A stretch of DNA of 20,678 nt from Lachnospiraceae bacterium (lineage in GTDB: Bacteria; Bacillota_A; Clostridia; Lachnospirales; Lachnospiraceae): positions 1-20,678 of the forward strand of contig JAIKXO010000320.1 of assembly GCA_024684065.1 (NCBI GenBank). The letters are read 5' to 3'. The translations under genes and the position numbers were made by a program. The notes below the pieces were generated by a model, which searched no databases, had not been told where the DNA came from, and saw only the letters and a list, made by a program, of their open reading frames with translations. Shown here one piece after another: positions 8,151 to 15,080 of this stretch. Position 1 is the first letter of the stretch, and the number at the start of each line of letters is the position of its first letter.

Positions 8151-8201
8151 CAATCTGTACCGGTTTGTTTACAGATTGTGCGCATTGGTACAAACTTCGG
8201 T
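8151..8201 (+). other. Competing hairpins just after hflC
   Basis: CAATCTGT (8151-8158) pairs perfectly with ACAGATTG (8171-8178) around a 12-nt loop. The loop sequence ACCGGTTTGT (8159-8168) can alternatively pair with ACAAACTTCGGT (8190-8201) with two bulged bases. No U-run follows either stem, so this is not a standard intrinsic terminator. It may be a 3' UTR structure of the hflKC mRNA. Confidence 0.35.
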
Positions 8202-8248
8202 TTTCACCGATCCGGCCTGCTTTTCAGATCTGATCAATACCTTTTATG

Positions 8249-8341
8249 GTAAGCCGGGACGATTCCTGTTAATAACCTGATCGCAGCCCGAAAGAGAACT
8301 TTTCTCCGCGGCTGCATGTCGGAAGGGATCGTCCCGCTTAC
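8249..8341 (+). ncRNA. Candidate structured RNA element between hflC and tRNA-Arg
   Basis: An outer stem joins GTAAGCCGGGACGAT (8249-8263) with ATCGTCCCGCTTAC (8328-8341), 14 pairs with a single bulged C. Nested inside, GCAGCC (8283-8288) pairs with GGCTGC (8310-8315), and GAGAA pairs with TTCTC at the tip. The result is a 93-nt rod-like fold. It ends about 20 bp before the tRNA promoter, so it is probably not part of the tRNA transcript. I do not recognise it as a known RNA family; it could also be a relic of an inverted-repeat element. Confidence 0.4.
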
Positions 8342-8361
8342 AAGTGTGACGTGGCTAGCGC

Positions 8362-8390
8362 TTGACTAAAAATCAGGAGTATGGTAGAAT
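8362..8390 (+). promoter_or_regulatory. Sigma-A promoter of the tRNA-Arg gene
   Basis: TTGACT (8362-8367) and TAGAAT (8385-8390) are separated by 17 bp, about 31 bp before the tRNA 5' end. This is near consensus, as expected for a strongly expressed stable RNA. Confidence 0.8.
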
Positions 8391-8421
8391 ACCGTCGTTG
8401 TCAGAAATATACTATATATAA

Positions 8422-8495
8422 GTACGTGTAGCTCAGCTGGATAGAGCGTCTGGCTACGGACCAGAAGGTCGTGGGTTCGAATCCTATCACGTACG
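8422..8495 (+). tRNA. tRNA-Arg (anticodon ACG)
   Basis: A full cloverleaf of 74 nt can be drawn. The acceptor stem is GTACGTG/CACGTAC with discriminator G8495. The D arm is GCTC/GAGC and the anticodon stem is TCTGG/CCAGA around the loop CTACGGA, giving anticodon ACG, which reads CGN Arg codons after A34 becomes inosine. A TTCGAAT T-loop follows. The 3' CCA is not encoded. It has its own promoter and a strong terminator directly downstream, so it is a single-gene unit. Confidence 0.95.
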
Positions 8496-8501
8496 GTGAC
8501 G

Positions 8502-8537
8502 AAAAACCGCTTGGTTACTGAATTCCAGGCGGTTTTT
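8502..8537 (+). terminator. Bidirectional rho-independent terminator after tRNA-Arg
   Basis: AAAAACCGCTTGG (8502-8514) pairs with CCAGGCGGTTTTT (8525-8537), with one G-U pair and a 10-nt loop. The T5 run serves the plus strand. The A5 run at the other side gives a U-run on the minus strand, so the convergent CYTH gene can use the same hairpin. Confidence 0.9.
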
Positions 8538-8596
8538 GCTTCTCCGGAGATTCCCCGCTCAGGAGAAAAGGCAACGATCTGGCAATGATTTTTATT

Positions 8597-9142
8597 TCAC
8601 ATATTCTGAAGCATCGAAAGATATGATAAAGCAGTTGTACCGTTCCGGTCATATCCGAGGGCTTCAAGCTCCTCCCACAGACGGGCAAGGGCAGCATCTT
8701 TGGTTTCAGTATCTGTTATTATTTCGAGCTCCAGAAAATTCCCGAGTCCTTCAACCCTGTCAAGACAGGCGGATACCGTTCCCTTTACATATATGGTCCT
8801 TTCTTTATTGACAGCCGGTTTGACAGGTTCGTATCCGAGTGATCCGAGAATATGCCTGATTTCTTCGGGACGTTCAACAAAGGATTCATATTCCGGCCGG
8901 GTCATGGAAACATTATCAAATCGATTTCCCTTAAAAGTCAGGTACGATCCTGATGAACCTGAATCCGGGTATTCAACAGTGCGGATACGAAGGGCTGTAT
9001 CGTTTCTTCGTATATCCCCGGCAGCATTATCATAATATATATCAGACTCTTTTATATATTCATCTTTCTCAAACCCGTTATTTAAAAGCCTTTGTCCGGC
9101 ATCTTCAAGATCAGCCCGGATCTTTATCTCAACCTCGATCAT
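8597..9142 (-). CDS. CYTH-domain protein (class IV adenylate cyclase / triphosphatase-like)
   Basis: CYTH enzymes bind triphosphates in a beta-barrel tunnel with metal ions; members include CyaB adenylate cyclases, thiamine triphosphatases and polyphosphatases. The diagnostic EVEIK (ExExK, E3/E5/K7) is at the very N-terminus. Further tunnel-type residues appear in TALRIR, YLTFKG, NKERTIY, ACLDRVEGLG and FLELEI. The 181-residue length is typical. The ATG at 9142 follows AAGGA with a 7-nt spacer. Which activity it has cannot be decided from sequence. It is transcribed towards the tRNA and shares its terminator. Confidence 0.88.
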   Translation of the reverse strand: MIEVEIKIRADLEDAGQRLLNNGFEKDEYIKESDIYYDNAAGDIRRNDTALRIRTVEYPDSGSSGSYLTFKGNRFDNVSMTRPEYESFVERPEEIRHILGSLGYEPVKPAVNKERTIYVKGTVSACLDRVEGLGNFLELEIITDTETKDAALARLWEELEALGYDRNGTTALSYLSMLQNM

Positions 9143-9290
9143 TATTTTGTCCTTCGTCCTTTAAATATCATTTTGTCCTGCCCTTTTTATCCGGTCAGTA
9201 CCGGACTAAATACAATATAGATGATAGTCCCTTTTTTGTACAGTTATATTTGTTGTTACGTTCATGGCTTATGACCAAACGGTCCATATG

Positions 9291-9299
9291 TGCTATAAT
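9291..9299 (+). promoter_or_regulatory. Extended -10 promoter for the bcp-asparaginase unit
   Basis: TGCTATAAT combines a perfect TATAAT (9294-9299) with the upstream TGn extension. No good -35 element is seen at the expected distance, as is usual for extended -10 promoters. It lies 31 bp before the bcp start. Confidence 0.6.
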
Positions 9300-9330
9300 T
9301 AGAGCCATAAAAAAACAGGAGGGAAAACAT

Positions 9331-9783
9331 ATGCTTGAAACAGGTACAAAAGCACCCGGTTTTATATTGCCGGATCAAAACGGGGATATGCACTCACTGG
9401 CTGATTACCTCGGGAAGAAAGTGATATTATATTTTTATCCTAAGGACAATACGTCCGGCTGTACGAAGCAGGCGTGCGGATTTGCCGACAGATACCCCCA
9501 GTTTAAAGAAAAAGGTGCGGTGATCCTGGGCGTAAGTAAGGATTCCGTGGCATCGCATAAGAAATTTGAGACAAATTACGGCCTTCCGTTCACTCTGCTT
9601 TCCGACACTGAACTTAATGTCATCAAGGCCTATGATGTATGGAAAGAAAAGAAAAATTACGGGAAGGTATCAATGGGTGTTGTCAGGACCACGTACCTGA
9701 TCGACGAAAAGGGGTATATAGTTAAGGCAATGGATAAGGTTAAGGCGGCTGATAATCCGCAGGATATGCTTGAATCCATATAA
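9331..9783 (+). CDS. bcp: Thiol peroxidase, Bcp/PrxQ-type peroxiredoxin
   Basis: Reduces hydrogen peroxide and organic hydroperoxides with thioredoxin as usual electron donor; cytosolic. The 150-residue product carries the thioredoxin-fold segment ILYFYPKDNTSGCTKQACGF with the peroxidatic cysteine C44 and, five residues on, C49, the classic resolving position of atypical 2-Cys PrxQ proteins. The C-terminal VVRTTYLID matches the conserved Arg region. The start is the ATG at 9331 after AGGAGGG with a 7-nt spacer; the frame is open far upstream, but that part overlaps the divergent CYTH gene and is not coding. The asparaginase gene follows 94 bp downstream, probably in the same transcript. Confidence 0.93.
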   Translation: MLETGTKAPGFILPDQNGDMHSLADYLGKKVILYFYPKDNTSGCTKQACGFADRYPQFKEKGAVILGVSKDSVASHKKFETNYGLPFTLLSDTELNVIKAYDVWKEKKNYGKVSMGVVRTTYLIDEKGYIVKAMDKVKAADNPQDMLESI

Positions 9784-9877
9784 AGGATCGGAAGAGCTTA
9801 ATCCCGTTACTATGAACATACCGGATGGAAAGACCTATACTCACAGGAACGAAAAAGATCGACCGGGAGCATTATCT

Positions 9878-10888
9878 ATGAAGAAAATATTACTGATCGC
9901 TACGGGAGGAACAATAGCATCCCGATATACAGAGAGCGGTTTGTCTCCGCAGATCTCAGGAAGTGAATTGCTCTCTTTTGTACCGGAAGCTAAAGAATTC
10001 TGCAAGACAGATGTTATTTCGCCGTTTAACCTGGACAGTACCAATGTCAGGAGGGAGCAGTGGCTTGATCTTTGCAAAGTCATAGAGGATCATTATGAAC
10101 GCTATGATGGCTTCGTTATATGCCATGGAACCGATACCATGGCATATACAGCGGCAGCTCTTTCTTATCTGATACAGAACAGTAAAAAACCGATCGTCAT
10201 CACCGGAGCTCAGCGGCCGATAGATCTGCCTGTTACGGATGCAAGGACCAATCTTCTTGACAGCCTTCGTTTTGCGGCGCATGAAAAAGCTCATGATGTC
10301 TGCATCGTTTTCAATGGTCAGGTCATTGCCGGGACGAGGGCAAAAAAGGAAAGGACACAGAGCTATAATGCATTTTCAAGCATCAACTACCCTCCGATAG
10401 CAGTCATACAGGAGAAGCGGATAGTCTTCTATATCGATGATATCAACAAGTCAGAAGAGACTACTGCTTTTTATCATGACCTTAATTCCAGGGTGTTTCT
10501 CTATAAACTTATTCCCGGCAGTGATGGGAAAGTGCTGAAACTGCTGCTGCCGGATTATGATGCACTGATCATTGAATCCTTTGGGGTCGGCGGGATACCT
10601 TCCTATGGGGAAGACAGTATTGCCGGGGCACTTAAGGAATGGAAGGAAGCAGGAAAAATAATTGTCATGTCTACCCAGGTAACGAATGAGGGCAGTGATA
10701 TGAGCGTATATCAGGTCGGTCATACAATAAAGGATATCCTTGATCTTCCTGAATCATATGATATGACATTGGAGTCAACGGTCACAAAGGTAATGTGGAT
10801 CTTATCGGAAAGAAGAAATCCGGAAGATTTTAAGCGTATGTTCTATAAGACTGTCAATCATGATATTCTTTTCAGTAACGGCGAATGA
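9878..10888 (+). CDS. ansA: Type I L-asparaginase (cytosolic)
   Basis: Hydrolyses L-asparagine to aspartate and ammonia. The 336-residue product begins MKKILLIATGGTIAS with the nucleophilic Thr at position 12 (TGGTIAS). It carries NLDSTN and HGTDTM (H83-T87), where T85 and D86 complete the second catalytic triad motif. There is no signal peptide, so it is of the cytosolic type. The ATG at 9878 is preceded by GGGAG with an 8-nt spacer; the upstream extension of the frame is rejected because the TGGTI strand normally sits at the N-terminus. It is likely transcribed with bcp. Confidence 0.93.
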   Translation: MKKILLIATGGTIASRYTESGLSPQISGSELLSFVPEAKEFCKTDVISPFNLDSTNVRREQWLDLCKVIEDHYERYDGFVICHGTDTMAYTAAALSYLIQNSKKPIVITGAQRPIDLPVTDARTNLLDSLRFAAHEKAHDVCIVFNGQVIAGTRAKKERTQSYNAFSSINYPPIAVIQEKRIVFYIDDINKSEETTAFYHDLNSRVFLYKLIPGSDGKVLKLLLPDYDALIIESFGVGGIPSYGEDSIAGALKEWKEAGKIIVMSTQVTNEGSDMSVYQVGHTIKDILDLPESYDMTLESTVTKVMWILSERRNPEDFKRMFYKTVNHDILFSNGE

Positions 10889-10967
10889 CCGTAATCGTAT
10901 ATAGCATATATGCATATCAGGATTGCGTAACAGTTTTAGTAACTCTCCTTACAGAAAGGAAATAAAG

Positions 10968-11747
10968 ATGTCAACATATGTCGTTTCAGACCTGCATGGA
11001 CAGTATGGGGTGTTCATGAAGGGAATAGAAGAAATAGGGCTTGAGCCGGATGATTTCCTGTATGTCATTGGTGACGCCATTGACCGCGGAAACGACGGGA
11101 TAAGGATATTGCAGGAGATAATTAACCGGCCGAATATGGACCTGATCCTCGGGAACCATGAGCTCCTGATGCTTAATTCCGTAAACCCTGAAGGAAAGCC
11201 TTTATGTGACGGCGGTGATGCAGATCTATGGCTTGACTGGAACGGCGGGTATACGACATTCGCACAGTACCGGCAGGAGCTTTCGGATGACGAAAGAAAA
11301 TATCTGCTAAGATGGCTCAGGAAAAGGCTTCTTATAAAACCTTTGCGGATACAGGGCTGGGATTATGTCCTCTGCCATACCTACTATATAAAAGAGCATG
11401 AGTTGAAGCCGTTATCGGATATCCCTCCCCTTGACGCGGATGATATAGTATGGTGTTCGATGTTTAGGAATGATCCGGAAACAAGGTGTGAAAACATATA
11501 TGCGGAGTATCCTGGCAAGCTTTTTATCACGGGGCATGTTCCCGTCCAGAGAATAGTGCCGGAATACCAGAAGAAGAACGTGCTTCCACACCTGTACCGG
11601 CAGGGTAACCTGATAAACATAGACGGGGGGCTTGCATACGGACACACAGGACTTGCAGATGCCGCTATCTTCTTAAGACTTGATGACATGACGGAGTTCG
11701 TAGTAGAACTGAGCCACGAGGGATTCGAGGATCAGGCGGAGATATAA
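10968..11747 (+). CDS. PP2A-like serine/threonine protein phosphatase (calcineurin-like)
   Basis: A dinuclear-metal phosphoesterase resembling PrpA/PP2A-type bacterial phosphatases, probably acting on phosphoproteins. The phosphoesterase signature is complete: SDLHGQY with D8 and H10, GDAIDRG (35-41), GNHE (62-65), then H137 in CHTYY and H190 in TGHVPV. The length is 259 residues. The start is the ATG at 10968 after AGAAAGGA with a 7-nt spacer. It is 79 bp downstream of the asparaginase gene on the same strand, so co-transcription is possible. ApaH-type nucleotide hydrolase is the main alternative. Confidence 0.88.
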   Translation: MSTYVVSDLHGQYGVFMKGIEEIGLEPDDFLYVIGDAIDRGNDGIRILQEIINRPNMDLILGNHELLMLNSVNPEGKPLCDGGDADLWLDWNGGYTTFAQYRQELSDDERKYLLRWLRKRLLIKPLRIQGWDYVLCHTYYIKEHELKPLSDIPPLDADDIVWCSMFRNDPETRCENIYAEYPGKLFITGHVPVQRIVPEYQKKNVLPHLYRQGNLINIDGGLAYGHTGLADAAIFLRLDDMTEFVVELSHEGFEDQAEI

Positions 11748-11872
11748 GTATTCCTTGATTCGATAGAAAAATATGTAATGTGCCAAACTGCAGGGTAGAT
11801 GATATCATGGAGTTTGCTCCCAAGGAAAGCCGGTCAGTTCATGATAAAGGATCATGAGAATAGGAAATGTCA

Positions 11873-12718
11873 ATGGATGCCATTATCAAATACCGTGGTG
11901 GAAAACGGCGGGAAATCCCCCAATTTATAGGTTTTTTTCCTGCTGATTACGACACTTACATTGAACCTTTTCTTGGCGGCGGAGCGGTCTATTTTCAACA
12001 GGAGCCGAATAATGCCATTATCAGTGATATAAATGAACCGCTTATAAATTTCTATAGGAAGCTTACAACTCAATATGACCGGGTTATGGAAGAATTACAG
12101 ACCCTGCATGAAATATATGAGCACAATGAAGATTTATTTAGTGCCGAAAAGAAGCGCAATCCGGAACTTAAAATAGACAATGGGAATGAGGCTCTTTATT
12201 ACAGGCTTAGAGATATGTATAACGGTATTATCCCTTCGGAATATCTTCATGCAACACTTTATTATTTCATTAATAAGACAGCTTATTCGGGAATGCTGCG
12301 TTTTAATGCCCAGGGGCAATATAACGTGCCATATGGGCGATACAGGCACTTTAATGTAAACATCATTACTGAACGTCACAGAGATTTACTCCGGAGAACG
12401 CAGATTTTAAACGATGATTTTGAGCATGTATTAGACCTGGCACAACCTAATGATTTTATTTTCTTAGACCCGCCATATGACTGTATTTTTCATGAATACG
12501 GGAATTTAGCAGACGATTTCAATGAAGTTGAACATCGGCGGTTGGCGCAGGCGTTCCATAATCTGAATTGCCGGGCTCTGATGGTAGTTGGCAGGACACC
12601 TCTTACTTCAGAACTTTATGGACAAAATGTGGTGGCTGAATACCCGATCAGATATTCAGTAAATATCAGAAACAGATTTACGGGAGAAGCCTCACACATC
12701 GTTATTACAAACTATTAA
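11873..12718 (+). CDS. dam: D12-class (Dam-type) DNA adenine N6-methyltransferase
   Basis: Transfers a methyl group from S-adenosylmethionine to N6 of adenine in a specific DNA site. The layout is the alpha order: KYRGGKR at 6-12 (the family's K-xx-GGK motif), PFLGGGA at 32-38 (AdoMet-binding motif I), SDINEPLINFY, and the catalytic DPPY at 199-202. The length is 281 residues, near the Dam norm. An ATG six bases earlier exists, but AGGAA touches it; the ATG at 11873 has proper spacing and is preferred. No restriction enzyme gene lies on either side, so it looks like an orphan methylase. The gene appears more A/T rich than its upstream neighbours, which fits transfer. Target site is unknown; GATC is the family default. 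Confidence 0.9.
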   Translation: MDAIIKYRGGKRREIPQFIGFFPADYDTYIEPFLGGGAVYFQQEPNNAIISDINEPLINFYRKLTTQYDRVMEELQTLHEIYEHNEDLFSAEKKRNPELKIDNGNEALYYRLRDMYNGIIPSEYLHATLYYFINKTAYSGMLRFNAQGQYNVPYGRYRHFNVNIITERHRDLLRRTQILNDDFEHVLDLAQPNDFIFLDPPYDCIFHEYGNLADDFNEVEHRRLAQAFHNLNCRALMVVGRTPLTSELYGQNVVAEYPIRYSVNIRNRFTGEASHIVITNY

Positions 12719-12797
12719 AATGACAAGCTTACCGTTTACATCCGGGCGTTCTGTTTCTGATGTCTCTATGTTTGGAATTTCTCATAGCCTTCACCTT

Positions 12798-13160
12798 CTA
12801 CTGTTCCTCCGGATCCTTCCAATATCCACCCTTATGGAAGTTCTCATTTCCAAGGGGTTTTGCCGTCAACCGGAACATAACGCATCCATCCGGGCAGACA
12901 ACGGTTTTCGAGTACTTGCTGTCTCCGCCAAGATTTTCGAGATCGCCGCCGCTTCTGACAGCCTCCATCAGGGGATACAGCATCATCATGGTTTTGGAAC
13001 AGATTCCATATCCGTCCTGATTTACCGGGCATCCATATGTGCAGCTATACTTATCGCCTATTTCTTCTCCGTTTCGACAATAACGCTCCGTATGATCTCC
13101 CCTGAGGAAACCTGCAACCTCAACCGTAAACTCATACTCTTCGTCATACCACTTTTTCAT
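12798..13160 (-). CDS. TIGR04076-like small cysteine-containing protein
   Basis: A 120-residue protein. FTVEVAGF, GDKYSCTYGCP, GICSKTMMMLYPLMEAVRSG and VCPDGCVMFRL match the pattern I recall for the TIGR04076 family, whose function is unknown. Six cysteines, several grouped near the centre and in the CPDGC segment, could bind metal or be redox active. The ATG at 13160 lies just after the GyrI-like gene stop, and its AAAGGAG site lies within the end of that gene, so the pair is translationally coupled. It is the last gene of the minus-strand cluster and converges on the methyltransferase gene; no clear terminator is seen between them. Confidence 0.7.
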   Translation of the reverse strand: MKKWYDEEYEFTVEVAGFLRGDHTERYCRNGEEIGDKYSCTYGCPVNQDGYGICSKTMMMLYPLMEAVRSGGDLENLGGDSKYSKTVVCPDGCVMFRLTAKPLGNENFHKGGYWKDPEEQ

Positions 13161-13162
13161 CG

Positions 13163-13852
13163 TCAGCTCTCCTTTCTGATCGGATGACGGATCACTGTCT
13201 TCAGCTTCTCCGGCTCAACCTTCCTCGCATCAGAGAGATAAATCTCATGATGCAGTCTCCTGTCCGTGATATCCAGAACATAACCCTGTTCTTCCATATA
13301 TTTGTGCATTGCATCTACAGTAGCAGGCTCATCATCATACGATCCGATATGCATGCACTGAACACACAGGCCTTCATCATAAGTGAAGAATTCCACCTTT
13401 GAGAAATCCTGTTTCTTCTTATCAGCAGCTTCTCTGACAGCCCAGTCGAAATCTTCTTTCGTTACAAAGTCAGGCAGGCGGATGACGGATATCCATTGGA
13501 AAGAATCCTTATTTGCATAATCTATTCCGACCACTCTTTCCCGCCTGCCGGCCCGGTCGGTTCGCAACATGGCGTCCAACGGACGCCGCTCACCCTGCCA
13601 CCAGAATCCTTCCAACGGCGGCACCACAAAATCAAAATAACCGTCAATCTGATGATCACCTTTTTTGCTCATCTTGATCGTAAATGCAATCCCATACAAA
13701 AGACCTATAGCCTGTTTGTATTCTCCGTCTTCATCATTTGGATTACCGCTGCCCCTAACCGCAATATAATTCATCTTAGGAACAGTGACGACAGACGGCG
13801 TGCCCTTCGGCATATAGAATTCTTTGTATTCCTTCTTATAATCAAACGCCAT
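13163..13852 (-). CDS. GyrI-like small-molecule-binding domain protein
   Basis: A 229-residue protein with the stand-alone GyrI-like layout: MPKGTPSVVTVPKMNYIAVRGSGNPND near the N-terminus (strand then RGxGxP), YGIAFTIKM, PPLEGFWW, and the C-terminal EFFTYDEGLCVQCMHIGSYDDEP typical of COG4832 proteins. Related domains bind or hydrolyse hydrophobic compounds or sit in AraC/MerR regulators. The frame begins at a GTG 15 bases earlier, but the ATG at 13852 has GGAG at the right distance and starts where the family does. It is coupled to the TIGR04076-like gene, 2 bp away. Confidence 0.82.
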   Translation of the reverse strand: MAFDYKKEYKEFYMPKGTPSVVTVPKMNYIAVRGSGNPNDEDGEYKQAIGLLYGIAFTIKMSKKGDHQIDGYFDFVVPPLEGFWWQGERRPLDAMLRTDRAGRRERVVGIDYANKDSFQWISVIRLPDFVTKEDFDWAVREAADKKKQDFSKVEFFTYDEGLCVQCMHIGSYDDEPATVDAMHKYMEEQGYVLDITDRRLHHEIYLSDARKVEPEKLKTVIRHPIRKES

Positions 13853-13888
13853 ACCCTTTTTCTCCACTTCGTTTCGGTCCGCGCTAAC

Positions 13889-13907
13889 GATCGTCTACCG
13901 GACGATC
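13889..13907 (-). other. Hairpin at the VOC gene stop codon
   Basis: GATCGTC (13889-13895) and GACGATC (13901-13907) form a perfect 7-bp stem over a 5-nt loop, overlapping the VOC stop codon at 13906-13908. It may stabilise or partly separate the two halves of the cluster. No U-run follows. Confidence 0.4.
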
Positions 13908-14328
13908 AGCACCCTTCCGTCAGATCCTTCTCTTTATATGGCTTATTCCAGGAACCAATCTCGATCAGGTTTCCTTCCGGATCAGCGATATAGCAGGTTC
14001 TCTGTCCCCAGGGTTCAAGCTCCGGTTCAAGTACAGATGTCGCACCATTTCCCACGGCCCTCTTAAATGCCTCATCCACCTCTTCAAATGTATCAACATA
14101 CAATGCCAATTCAAAATGGCCATTCAGTCCCCTGATATATTCATATCGACGGCCTGTCATCTTCTCAAAATCTTTTCTGCCGTATAACAGAAACAGTGTT
14201 CCGTCTTTCACAAGGTAAACATTAGAAGTATTCTCTTCTTCTTTAATCTCAAATCCAAGAACATCCCTGTAAAATCGGATCATCTTCCCCATATCTTCTA
14301 CAAATATCCCAAAACCATCTAATCTCAT
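13906..14328 (-). CDS. VOC (glyoxalase/bleomycin-resistance) family protein
   Basis: Vicinal-oxygen-chelate proteins bind metal and a small molecule in paired beta-alpha-beta-beta-beta units; members include glyoxalases and antibiotic-binding proteins. LDGFGIFVEDMGKMIRFYRD and the C-terminal YIADPEGNLIEIGSW are the two family signatures; the final Glu of NLIEI is the usual metal ligand. The length is 140 residues. The ATG at 14334 overlaps the preceding stop but touches GGAGGG; the next ATG at 14328 has a 6-nt spacer and is preferred. It is translationally coupled to the hydrolase gene upstream. Substrate cannot be predicted. Confidence 0.85.
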   Translation of the reverse strand: MRLDGFGIFVEDMGKMIRFYRDVLGFEIKEEENTSNVYLVKDGTLFLLYGRKDFEKMTGRRYEYIRGLNGHFELALYVDTFEEVDEAFKRAVGNGATSVLEPELEPWGQRTCYIADPEGNLIEIGSWNKPYKEKDLTEGC

Positions 14329-14330
14329 TC

Positions 14331-14825
14331 TCATCCCTCCATATAATCCTTAAGTTCTTTGACCGCACAACCCTTGGCGGCATAGTATGCATACATTTCA
14401 TCCATCTTTTTCAGATCATAGCTTGTAACACAATCAGATATCACGTTAACTGTATATCCTGCCTTTGTCATATTAAAGCATGTAGATTTTACGCAGCCGG
14501 TTGCATCCGCACCGGCAATAAAGAACTCATTAATTCCGTTCTTTTCAATGAACCTGGCAAATGTCTCGCTTGTAAGCGCATTTGCCTTCGTCTTCACAAA
14601 AATATTATCGGATACCACCTTCATCTCCGGAACCAGTTCGGCACCCTTCGTATCCGGCTTAAAGGTCCTGGTTCCTTCCGACAGATTATTATGCTTGATA
14701 TAGATGATCTGCATATTCTCTGCCACAGCCCAGTCAATGGCCTGGTTGATACGATCAATGATCTTTTTGTAATTCTTTGTGATGTCATTTTGAATATCGA
14801 TCGTAACCAGTGCTTTGTTTCCCAT
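14331..14825 (-). CDS. Isochorismatase-family cysteine hydrolase
   Basis: Members hydrolyse small amides or vinyl ethers (nicotinamide, isochorismate, carbamates). The 164-residue product has the catalytic triad pattern: D10 in VTIDIQND, a lysine in FVKTKANA, and C111 in GADATGCVKST with the preceding cis-peptide region. The start is the ATG at 14825 behind GGAAGG; an ATG at 14846 has no ribosome binding site. It is first in the cluster with the VOC, GyrI-like and TIGR04076-like genes. The exact substrate is unknown. Confidence 0.87.
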   Translation of the reverse strand: MGNKALVTIDIQNDITKNYKKIIDRINQAIDWAVAENMQIIYIKHNNLSEGTRTFKPDTKGAELVPEMKVVSDNIFVKTKANALTSETFARFIEKNGINEFFIAGADATGCVKSTCFNMTKAGYTVNVISDCVTSYDLKKMDEMYAYYAAKGCAVKELKDYMEG

Positions 14826-15008
14826 GTTTCTTTTCCTTCCTTTCATTCTTTACAACCATATCACAGGCGATCTTATCCTTCCTTTTGCAGGAAAGACCTT
14901 TTCATTTAAAGTTCATCTGATCACCTTTTTCATATATGTTATCAGATCAAACAGGACAACAGTATGTCATGTTTATAAAAAAAGGAAATCAACATTTTTA
15001 TATGCACC

Positions 15009-15035
15009 GAACGTTATCACCTAATGACACCGTTC
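15009..15035. promoter_or_regulatory. Palindromic candidate operator upstream of the hydrolase cluster
   Basis: The arms GAACGTTATCA (15009-15019) and TGACACCGTTC (15025-15035) are inverted copies matching at 9 of 11 positions around a 5-bp centre, typical of a dimeric repressor site. On the minus strand it lies about 180 bp before the isochorismatase-family gene, next to a CATATAAAA stretch. A second symmetric pair, TCTGAT/ATCAGA, spans 14916-14946. The regulator is unknown. Confidence 0.4.
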
Positions 15036-15080
15036 AAAATGTTTTCAATTTTCTTTCATGATCTCATTTCCTCCCTCAAA

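Noticed and set aside
8249..8341. Reading the inverted repeat as a simple intrinsic terminator of hflC or as a T-box leader
   Set aside because: No U-run follows the stem and no T-box sequence is present; the tRNA has a separate promoter.
8953..9330. Upstream extension of the Bcp frame
   Set aside because: It runs antisense through the CYTH gene and the promoter region; AGGAGGG marks the start at 9331.
12719..12797. Restriction enzyme gene next to the adenine methyltransferase
   Set aside because: Only a short gap and then an unrelated minus-strand gene follow; the upstream neighbour is a phosphatase.
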